Origin: Candidatus Ancillula trichonymphae ImTpAt
GTDB taxonomy: Bacteria; Actinomycetota; Actinomycetes; Actinomycetales; Bifidobacteriaceae
Direction of reading: 5' to 3'
Assembly (NCBI GenBank): GCA_000485475.1
Contig: AXYY01000040.1
Coordinates: 1 to 12,068 of the forward strand
Length of the DNA stretch: 12,068 nt
In this document: positions 5,635 through 12,068 of the stretch, in pieces
Layout: every line of letters begins with the position of its first letter
Position numbering within the stretch: the first letter of the stretch is position 1
Translations under genes and position numbers: made by a program
The notes under the pieces: model-generated
What the model saw: only the letters and a program-made list of their open reading frames with translations
Told to the model about the DNA's origin: nothing
The model's database searches: none

Positions 5635-6975
5635 ATGGAACAACAGAGGTTGAGTGCAGCGCAAGGTGGACAAGATGTTCGCAGTTACAGGTGTTCGTTT
5701 TGTGGCAAACATGCTAGGCAGGTGCGCAGAATTATTGCTGGGTCGCGCGTTAACATCTGTGATGAATGTCTGGAACTTTGCAACGAGATTATATCTGAGG
5801 AGTTTAGCCATCTTGAAGAAGCTCGCAGGACGAAGATTCCCTCGCCGAAGGATATTTATCAGCACCTGGATCAATATGTTATAGGGCAGAACGATGCGAA
5901 GCGTGCTCTTAGTGTTGCTGTGTATAACCATTACAAGCGTATTTCTCCATATGGTAGTGTGAAAAAACAAGAGAAAAGTATTGAAGTTGCTAAGTCGAAT
6001 GTGCTACTGATGGGGCCGACTGGAACTGGTAAGACATATCTAGCGCAAACACTCGCGAAGATTATGGATGTTCCGTTCGTTATCGTTGACGCGACCGCAC
6101 TTACTGAGGCCGGCTACATCGGTGAAGATGTTGAAAATATTTTACTGCGGCTGATTCAAAATGCGGGTGGTGATATTGAGAAGGCGCAGACTGGAATTAT
6201 CTACATCGACGAGATTGATAAGTTGGCGCGCAAAACGGACTCGTCTAGTTTAACGCGTGATGTTTCAGGTGAGGGCGTTCAGCAGGCACTTCTCAAGATT
6301 ATTGAGGGGACGACTGCGTCCGTTCCTCCAGCTGGTGGTCGCAAACACCCGCACCAAGAATTCGTTAACATCAATACTACGAACATACTCTTTATAGTTT
6401 CAGGCGCGTTTTCAGGACTTGACAAGATTGTTATTCAGCGGACGACTAAAACTGGTGTTGGTTTTGGGGCTCCACTGCGTACGAAGACTAGTGCCCAAAA
6501 AGATGTTCTAAAAGATGTCCAGACTGATGACCTGCAGAAGTTCGGCATGATTCCGGAGTTCATCGGACGGTTACCAGTGATTACATATGTGCGTGATTTG
6601 GACGAGGAACAACTTTGTGCAATTCTGGTTGAGCCCAAAAACTCGTTGATTGATCAATACAGGAAACTTTTTGAGTATGATAACGCGTACTTGCAGTTTG
6701 ATGATGATGCGATAACTGGCATTGCACGGCTTGCCAAAAAGCGTGGCATCGGGGCTCGTGGATTGCGTTCAATTCTGGAGAAAATACTAGAGCCGATAAT
6801 GTTCGAGATCCCGTCGATGTCAGATGTTGAAGGCGTTATCGTCACTAGAGAATGCGTAGACGCATACGAGAACGGGACAACTGAGCAACCGCGCATCATC
6901 AATAAACTTGTTCAGAAAAGCACGAGGACGCTCAAGTCTTCAGCTCGCACACACAGCAAGCAGAGCGGTTCGTAG
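5635..6975 (+). CDS. clpX: ATP-dependent Clp protease ATP-binding subunit ClpX
   Basis: ClpX is a hexameric AAA+ unfoldase that feeds tagged substrates to ClpP. The 446 residues are slightly above the usual 410-430. In order: a zinc-binding domain with Cys20, Cys23, Cys42 and Cys45; Walker A GPTGTGKT (127-134); pore loop GYIGED (160-165); Walker B IIYIDEID with Asp192-Glu193; RKH loop (236-238); ClpP-contacting loop VGF (275-277, usually IGF); arginine finger Arg312 in EFIGRLP; and sensor 2 GAR with Arg375. All catalytic elements are present. The last 25 residues are Ser, Lys and Arg rich and form a tail beyond the conserved domain. No Shine-Dalgarno sequence precedes ATG 5635, in line with leaderless translation. 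clpP often lies upstream of clpX in related bacteria; here there is a tRNA cluster instead. Confidence 0.97.
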   Translation: MEQQRLSAAQGGQDVRSYRCSFCGKHARQVRRIIAGSRVNICDECLELCNEIISEEFSHLEEARRTKIPSPKDIYQHLDQYVIGQNDAKRALSVAVYNHYKRISPYGSVKKQEKSIEVAKSNVLLMGPTGTGKTYLAQTLAKIMDVPFVIVDATALTEAGYIGEDVENILLRLIQNAGGDIEKAQTGIIYIDEIDKLARKTDSSSLTRDVSGEGVQQALLKIIEGTTASVPPAGGRKHPHQEFVNINTTNILFIVSGAFSGLDKIVIQRTTKTGVGFGAPLRTKTSAQKDVLKDVQTDDLQKFGMIPEFIGRLPVITYVRDLDEEQLCAILVEPKNSLIDQYRKLFEYDNAYLQFDDDAITGIARLAKKRGIGARGLRSILEKILEPIMFEIPSMSDVEGVIVTRECVDAYENGTTEQPRIINKLVQKSTRTLKSSARTHSKQSGS

Positions 6976-7020
6976 CCCGCATAATTCAAACAACTAAATG
7001 CACACTGGACTAGATTGGTT

Positions 7021-8303
7021 TTACAGGTGTTTGGACGCGCTTTGTCCCAGACATCAGAAACTGTGAACAGATCGGTGAGAAGTTCAGGGTTGTATAGAGC
7101 GTTCTGTATTCATCAATGTTCCTGCGCGCTTGCCGCACATATTTCGCGTGCACCTGAATCCAGGACGGCTGCGAACCATCAACATTAGCAAAATATCTGA
7201 AACCTCGATTATACAGGTCGTTGAACTTGGCACCTGAATATTCTCTTCAACACCAGCCAAATCTTGTCCGAACGGGTAGACGAAGAGATCAGTCGGCCCC
7301 AGAATTGGCTTCACTTCTTTTATCCCACAACTCGTCATCATTCAGGACTGACTAAACAGTGGACACTTTGAAGCCGATGTGCCGCCCCCAACTGTGGCTC
7401 GCGAACTCGTAACCGTCTGCTTTTAGCGCGTCTGCAGTTTTTCTTCGCCTCCGCGTTTCCGTCTGTCGATTTGGTGACGAGTCCCCAGTTCTATACCCCA
7501 GAACTCCATTGCAACCAAGTTATGCACAGTATTGCTTTTCTGCCGCGGTAGGAAAAATAGGATGCTTGTTTATGAAGTTGTCTAAAATGGGCACTAGATC
7601 ATACTCGCCCTGTTTTTCTCTCCAGCTGCAGTTGTATACTGAGTTGTTACACGACCATCGTCTCCAACCATCAACTTGTCTGTAAAACTTGCGTTATGCA
7701 TGTAGTCGTAATAATTGACATCATCTTGCGAAATCACTAGAGGTTTTTGCCTTCTGGTAGCATAATCGTGCCCCCAACCATATTTCCACTAGCGTCCAAC
7801 TGTGCAATGTCATGCATGCTCACGAGGACAAAGTTGCGCTTATACAGCTCCTCAAGTATCTTTTTGAACTCCGAAACAGTTGCCATGTACTGGTTGTATC
7901 CGCCATTGGAGTCCTTTACAAAAGTAATCTGCGGGTCGCGACTATCAGCGAATGGAAAAAGATGTGCGTTATGTTGCTCATATCCGCATATTTAACAAGT
8001 TTGGCTTTTTCCTGCGCGTACTTGGTAAGTGCCGCAGTTAAACTGGTCTCCTTTTTATAATCTTCAAATGCTTTAATGGAGGCAGTTGCTTTATCGTAGT
8101 CATACTAGGGGCTTGTACATTCACTTTCTTCAAGAGATCTTCAACTTGTTGTTCGCGCGTAACTGAACTGCTCGCCGAAGTATCAATCGTGTCATTTGCA
8201 GTTTTAGCACTGAACAACTTGGTAAACAGGAAAAAAGAAGCACAGGCAATTACTACACCTAAGAGACCTACAATTGCAACCGTTTTTACAGTAGTTTTTT
8301 CAT
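7021..8303 (-). pseudogene. Decayed polysaccharide deacetylase-like gene
   Basis: The 1.4 kb between clpX and pgi has no intact gene, but joining minus-strand frames rebuilds a secreted NodB-type polysaccharide deacetylase-like protein. In order: signal anchor KKTTVKTVAIVGLLGVVIA (near 8300-8240); linker EQQVEDLLKKVNVQAPS; THIFFHSLIV (near 7970); GYNQYMATVSEFKKILEELY (near 7900-7840); GTIMLPEGK; SQDDVNYYDYM (near 7710); EYDLVPILDNFINKHP (near 7590); GYRTGDSSPNR; GYEFASHSWG (near 7400); EVKPILGPTDLFVYPFG (near 7310-7270); GFRYFANVDG (near 7200); VWDKARP (near 7040). At least ten frame breaks and an in-frame stop separate these pieces. Several breaks are repaired by adding one A to an A-run (plus-strand T-runs at 8295-8300, 7744-7748, 7613-7617 and 7438-7442). 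The enzyme would have trimmed acetyl groups from cell-wall or other polysaccharides; it cannot be made as an intact protein from this DNA. Boundaries are approximate; family assignment is from remembered motifs. Confidence 0.8.
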
Positions 8304-8381
8304 TTACAACCTCTTCTTCTACTCTCCTACCAGAGTCAGTACATCACAGTTTACAGGTTAAGTGCACATTTATCTTCACAT

Positions 8382-8411
8382 TTAGAAGTTGCTGCGGGTG
8401 TATGGTATAAT
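8382..8411 (+). promoter_or_regulatory. pgi promoter
   Basis: TATAAT (8406-8411) is an exact -10 with TGG in front (extended -10). The best -35 candidate, TTAGAA (8382-8387, 18-bp spacer), is weak, as is common with an extended -10. The start of transcription is expected near 8418, giving a leader of about 20 bases that holds the ribosome-binding site AAGGAG (8428-8433). Confidence 0.75.
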
Positions 8412-8437
8412 GACAAGAAAGTAATATAAGGAGAATG

Positions 8438-10138
8438 ATGAGCAAGGTTGCTGGTAATTTAGAAGGTGGAACTGCGGGCGTTTCAAGGACTAAGGCGTGG
8501 AAAGCACTACAAAAAGAGTATGCCAAGATGAAGAATTTCGATCTGAGGGCTGCATTTAAGCAAGACCCCGAGCGCGCTGAAAAGATGACATTTGAGGCTG
8601 GTGACTTGCACATTGACGTCTCAAAGAACTTGATTAACGATTCTACACTTAAATTATTTGAGGAGCTCGCAAATGAAATCAACTTGAAGCAAGCAATTGA
8701 GGACCAGTTCACAGGTAAACACATCAACAACACAGAAGACCGTCCAGTGCTGCACACAGCTCTTCGTTATCCAGAGAGCAAGAAAGGAACTCTAATAGTT
8801 GATGGACAAGATGTGATTTCAGATGCGTGGGAAGTGCTGAACAGGATCTTCGCATTTTCAGGTGCTGTTCGATCCGGCGAGAAGCGCGGTGTAACTGGTA
8901 AGAAATTCAAGACAGTTGTCAACATAGGGATTGGTGGTTCGGATCTGGGATCAGTTATGGTCTACGAGGCGCTGCGTGGTTACGCGAACTCCAATATTAC
9001 TGTGCGGTATGTTTCGAACATCGATCCAACTGACATCAGCGAGAAGCTCAAAGATCTAGACCCTGAAACAACCCTGTTCATTGTATGTTCGAAGACTTTT
9101 ACAACTCTTGAGACCTTGACGAACGCACGCATTGCGAAGAAGTGGCTTTTGGGCAATTTGCGCACTTTAGGAGCTGACAAAAGGGACGCGATTAGTAAAC
9201 ATTTTGTTGCAATTTCAACTGCACTTGATGAGGTCAAGAAGTTTGGAATTTCCGCAGAAAATACCTTTGGCTTTTGGAACTGGGTTGGTGGGCGGTATTC
9301 CGTTGAGTCCGCGATTGGAGCGAATCTGGCGATTATTTATGGTGAAGAAGTTTTTCGCGATTTTCTGAGTGGTTTTCACGCAATTGACAAGTCTTTTCGC
9401 ACAAATCCGTTTAGTAGTAATCCAGTTGTCATTTTGGCGATGCTCAATATTTGGTATGTGAATTTCTACAACGCACACACACACGCAATTTTGCCATATG
9501 CGCAGTATTTACACAGATTTCCAGCATTTCTGCAACAACTGACTATGGAGTCGAATGGTAAAACTGTTCGCGCGGACGGTTCAAGAACTGATATTCAAAC
9601 TGGTGAGATTTTCTGGGGCGAACCAGGAACCAACGGACAACACACATTTTATCAGCTGATTCACCAAGGGACGCGTTTAATTCCTGCAGATTTCATCGCG
9701 GCTGTTAATCCAACACATGCACTAAAAGATGATGATGGTGTGAGCAAGAAGGATGTTCATGAGCTGTTTTTGGCGAACTTCCTCGCGCAAACTAGGGCAC
9801 TTGCATTCGGCAAAACAGCAGATGAAGTTGCTGCAGAAGGAGTGCCTGAGGACTTGATCAACGCCAAGGTTTTTGATGGTAATCGCCCAACAACCTCCAT
9901 TGTTTTCAGGAACTTGACACCTGCAGTTGTTGGTTCACTCATCGCACTTTATGAGCAGATTACATTTGTTCAGGGCATCGTTTGGGGGCTGAATTCGTTT
10001 GACCAGTGGGGAGTTCAACTTGGAAAAGTACTTGCACTTGAGATTTTTCCCGCACTTTCAACTGACGATGATGCACTAAATGCACAAGATTCTTCAACCC
10101 GCGCACTGATCAAGTTTTATCGCGAAAACAGGGAGTAG
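8438..10138 (+). CDS. pgi: Glucose-6-phosphate isomerase
   Basis: This enzyme interconverts glucose 6-phosphate and fructose 6-phosphate in central carbon metabolism. The 566 residues are close to the usual 550. Family segments are VNIGIGGSDLGSVM (phosphate site), SKTFTTLETLTNA, WVGGRYSVESAIG, MESNGK with catalytic Glu371, GEPGTNGQHTFYQLIHQGT with His402, and QWGVQLGK with Lys530. These align with E. coli Glu355, His386 and Lys514 at a constant offset of 16, so the active site is complete. Two ATGs compete: 8438 is 4 bases after AAGGAG (8428-8433), while 8435 leaves only one base, so 8438 is preferred. It has its own promoter and is followed after 2 bp by an ABC transporter ATPase, so the three genes are probably cotranscribed. 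Confidence 0.97.
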   Translation: MSKVAGNLEGGTAGVSRTKAWKALQKEYAKMKNFDLRAAFKQDPERAEKMTFEAGDLHIDVSKNLINDSTLKLFEELANEINLKQAIEDQFTGKHINNTEDRPVLHTALRYPESKKGTLIVDGQDVISDAWEVLNRIFAFSGAVRSGEKRGVTGKKFKTVVNIGIGGSDLGSVMVYEALRGYANSNITVRYVSNIDPTDISEKLKDLDPETTLFIVCSKTFTTLETLTNARIAKKWLLGNLRTLGADKRDAISKHFVAISTALDEVKKFGISAENTFGFWNWVGGRYSVESAIGANLAIIYGEEVFRDFLSGFHAIDKSFRTNPFSSNPVVILAMLNIWYVNFYNAHTHAILPYAQYLHRFPAFLQQLTMESNGKTVRADGSRTDIQTGEIFWGEPGTNGQHTFYQLIHQGTRLIPADFIAAVNPTHALKDDDGVSKKDVHELFLANFLAQTRALAFGKTADEVAAEGVPEDLINAKVFDGNRPTTSIVFRNLTPAVVGSLIALYEQITFVQGIVWGLNSFDQWGVQLGKVLALEIFPALSTDDDALNAQDSSTRALIKFYRENRE

Positions 10139-10140
10139 AT

Positions 10141-10869
10141 TTGTCCACGTGCATTTCATTTCATGATGTTGCAATTGATCGCGGCAGTGGAATTATCTGG
10201 TCTGAGGGTAGTTTTAACATTGAGTCAGGTGAAGTCACTGCGGTAATTGGATCGAACGGTTCTGGAAAAACCACGCTAATAGAGTTGGTTCTGGGACTTC
10301 TGCATCCAACTAGTGGGAAAGTAGCGGTTCAGGATAATGCGAGACTTGGTTATGTTCCGCAAAACTACCAGATTAGTATTGAAATGGCAGTGCGTGCGCG
10401 TGATATCGTTGAGCTTGGTGCAAATGGTGAAAAGTATTTCCTTAGTAATGCGAACTCTGCAAGAACTAAAGAACTTGTGGATTCGGCACTTGAAAAAGTT
10501 GATGCGCGTAGTTTTGCTAATAAGCGGTTCGGTGAGCTCTCTGGCGGACAAAAACAGCGCATTATGATTGCTGCGGCACTAGTTTGCGATGTTCAAATAC
10601 TAATTCTTGATGAGCCACTATCCGCACTTGACATAAATTCTGCGCGCGGAATTGTCGAGTTGATCAAACAGCTGAATGCTCAAAATTGCATGACTACGCT
10701 AATAGTTGCACATGATCTGGGGCTTTTGCTGCCGGTGCTTTCGAGCGTGATTTACCTTGTTGATGGGCACGCGCACTATCAGAAGTTGGACGATGACGAG
10801 CACAAGGATTTTGGTGACTTGCTAGAACACTTGAAGACTCTGCGAGTTGGTGATCATGACATTAGTTGA
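10141..10869 (+). CDS. ABC transporter ATPase, zinc/manganese (class 3) type
   Basis: This is the ATP-hydrolysing subunit of an importer, 242 residues. It shows Walker A GSNGSGKT (37-44), Q-loop Gln74 in VPQN, signature LSGGQKQR (133-140), Walker B ILILDEP with Asp157 and Glu158, D-loop SALD (161-164) and H-loop His191. The neighbouring permease is of the ZnuB/MntB class, so the substrate is probably zinc or manganese; the metal cannot be told from sequence. The start is TTG 10141, 5 bases after GGGAG (10131-10135), which itself lies inside the last codons of pgi. It overlaps the permease gene by 14 bases. No metal-binding lipoprotein gene or Zur/MntR-type regulator is adjacent within the window. 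Confidence 0.88.
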   Translation: MSTCISFHDVAIDRGSGIIWSEGSFNIESGEVTAVIGSNGSGKTTLIELVLGLLHPTSGKVAVQDNARLGYVPQNYQISIEMAVRARDIVELGANGEKYFLSNANSARTKELVDSALEKVDARSFANKRFGELSGGQKQRIMIAAALVCDVQILILDEPLSALDINSARGIVELIKQLNAQNCMTTLIVAHDLGLLLPVLSSVIYLVDGHAHYQKLDDDEHKDFGDLLEHLKTLRVGDHDIS

Positions 10870-11659
10870 GCTGTTTTCGTACAAGTTTATGCTTCATGCA
10901 GTTTTGGCTGGACTCTTGACGAGCATTGCGGCAGGAGTTTTGGGCTATTTCGTCATCATCCGCAACTACACATTTTCCGCACACGCAATTTCGCACATTG
11001 GCATTCCTGGCGCAACTGGCGCAGTTTGGCTTGGAGTTTCACCACTCTTCGGTTTGGTCAGTTTCTGCACACTCGGCGGTTTATTTATTGGACTGCTTGG
11101 CAAAAAAGCTTCTACTCGTGAAGTTGCAACTGGTTCGATTTTGGCGTTCGGAACTACTCTGGGGCTCTACTTTACTTCATTATCATCAAAGGCTAGTAAA
11201 ACTATGCAGTCAGTTCTCTTCGGCAATATTTTAGCAATTGACAACACTAGTCTTTGGCTCTTCTTCGCGGTAACAATTCTGGTAGTAGTCACAATGATAG
11301 TCATCGGACGACCACTACTCTTCGCGTCCATAACACCAGTTGTCGCACAAGCCAAGTGTGTGCGCGTGAAACTCTTGAACATGATATTTATTCTGGTGCT
11401 GTCATTCGCGGTGACCATGTCAATTCATGTTGTTGGTACGCTGCTGCTTTTTGCACTACTGATTACGCCCACGAGCACAGCCATCAACCTCGCAGCGCGT
11501 CCAGTTGTTGTCATCATCTTGTCCATCGCGGTTTCCAGTTCGTGCGTCATCCTCGGAATTCTTGCTAGTGTGGTTCTTGACATACCGCCGTCCTTTGCAA
11601 TTGTGCTGTTTTCTATCGCATTCTGGCTACTTTCTAAGTTGAAAAACAACATCTTGTAG
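10856..11659 (+). CDS. ABC transporter permease, ZnuB/MntB (class 3) family
   Basis: This 267-residue integral membrane protein forms the channel partner of the ATPase. Hydrophobic segments are visible at about 13-36, 54-80, 92-107, 132-150, 174-190, 193-212, 216-242 and 245-260, matching the seven to nine helices of the family. The conserved early segment NYTFSAHAISHIGIPGATGAV (37-57) corresponds to the usual ALxGDALSHxxLPG region, and GTLLLFALLITPTSTA (194-209) to the conserved GxLLxxALLxxPAAxA. ATG 10856 is chosen; TTG 10847 and GTG 10850 are in-frame alternatives adding two or three residues. Translation is probably coupled to the ATPase, whose stop is at 10867-10869. The next gene converges 32 bp away with no evident hairpin terminator between. 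Confidence 0.9.
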   Translation: MTLVELFSYKFMLHAVLAGLLTSIAAGVLGYFVIIRNYTFSAHAISHIGIPGATGAVWLGVSPLFGLVSFCTLGGLFIGLLGKKASTREVATGSILAFGTTLGLYFTSLSSKASKTMQSVLFGNILAIDNTSLWLFFAVTILVVVTMIVIGRPLLFASITPVVAQAKCVRVKLLNMIFILVLSFAVTMSIHVVGTLLLFALLITPTSTAINLAARPVVVIILSIAVSSSCVILGILASVVLDIPPSFAIVLFSIAFWLLSKLKNNIL

Positions 11660-11691
11660 CATTCTTCTGCTTGTAGTATTTATTTTGTGGA

Positions 11692-12068
11692 TTACTTTTT
11701 GTTGTTTATATGCATCAATAGCATTTTCAGGCGCTCAATTCCAGTTGTAATTTCCTCACTACTAGGATAACAAAATGAAATTCTGACATACTCAGCACCT
11801 CGACCGTCCGCGTAAAATCCAGTTCCAGGAACATATACAACTCCCGCGTCGAACGATGCATAGGACAGTATTTTATCTGAACGCACTCCTTCAGGCAACT
11901 TCAACCAGATATAAAAACCACCACCTCTCGGTGCCTGAAATGTGCACTCTGGTAGATATTTTTCAAGTGCGGCGATCATTGCGTACGCGCGCTCCTTGTA
12001 ACTCTTGCGGAAAAGGTCGATGCGCTTCATCCAATCGAAGTTCTCGAGATACGCAACCAATGTCATCT
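11692..12068 (-). CDS. PLP-dependent aminotransferase (class I/II), C-terminal part
   Basis: The frame is open from the right edge to a TAA at 11694-11692. The 125 visible residues are the small C-terminal domain of a fold-type I aminotransferase: YKERAYAMIAALEKYLP, PRGGGFYIWLKLPEGV, AGVVYVPGTGFYADG and VRISFCYPSSEE. The Arg of RISFCYP is the residue that normally binds the substrate carboxylate. The pattern best resembles the MocR/2-aminoadipate aminotransferase-like branch, but the substrate is undefined. The PLP-binding Lys and the N-terminus lie outside the window. The first ATG seen (12066) is probably internal, because the helix it begins is normally well inside the protein. Confidence 0.9.
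   Translation of the reverse strand, partial: MTLVAYLENFDWMKRIDLFRKSYKERAYAMIAALEKYLPECTFQAPRGGGFYIWLKLPEGVRSDKILSYASFDAGVVYVPGTGFYADGRGAEYVRISFCYPSSEEITTGIERLKMLLMHINNKK

Noticed and set aside
5581..5970. 129-codon minus-strand frame overlapping the clpX start
   Set aside because: It is antisense to the ClpX zinc domain and covers the clpX promoter; there is no ribosome-binding site or family resemblance.
7084..7341. 85-codon minus-strand frame as a separate small gene
   Set aside because: Its EVKPILGPTDLFVYPFG segment continues the deacetylase remnant; the first and last residues are out-of-frame noise.
7747..8410. Plus-strand open frames of 73-82 codons between clpX and pgi
   Set aside because: They lie antisense to recognisable pieces of the deacetylase pseudogene and show no protein family features.
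8344..8757. 137-codon minus-strand frame across the pgi start
   Set aside because: It is antisense to pgi and its promoter, has no ribosome-binding site of note and reads as a shadow of the pgi codons.

Overview
The window is a stretch of bacterial chromosome, moderately AT-rich, most likely from an actinobacterium. Supporting signs are a DUF3499 gene (an actinobacterial family), an L19 and a ClpX of actinobacterial character, a probable leaderless clpX transcript, and a class-3 metal ABC transporter of actinobacterial look. The L19 C-terminal half resembles bifidobacterial L19 from memory. Together with two heavily decayed genes and large non-coding stretches, this suggests a Bifidobacteriales-like organism with an eroding, possibly host-associated genome. 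The taxonomic placement is inference, not a search result.

Left part (1-4553), plus strand: the 3' end of an unidentified gene that may be a winged-helix regulator, a hairpin terminator, and a strong promoter driving a five-gene run: rplS, lepB with an unusually long N-terminal extension, a DUF3499 gene, a phosphomannomutase-like HAD hydrolase and metF. Gaps are 42 bp or less and two genes overlap, so this is probably one transcript.

Middle part (4554-5634): a decayed membrane-protein remnant on the minus strand, then a minus-strand tRNA cluster transcribed in the order Asp(GTC), Thr(TGT), Phe(GAA), Arg(ACG) from a near-consensus promoter. That promoter is back to back with the clpX promoter.

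Right part (5635-12068): clpX on the plus strand; then about 1.4 kb with no intact gene, holding a minus-strand polysaccharide-deacetylase pseudogene broken by more than ten frame disruptions; then pgi followed after 2 bp by a metal-type ABC ATPase and its permease, probably one operon; and finally the 3' part of a PLP-dependent aminotransferase converging from the right edge.

Most content is housekeeping: translation, protein export, proteolysis, C1 metabolism, glycolysis and metal uptake. I found no mobile element, CRISPR array or convincing undescribed system. The points most worth a second look are the LepB extension with an ideal internal ribosome-binding site, the leaderless clpX promoter, the A-tract pattern of breaks in the deacetylase pseudogene, and the rplS leader.
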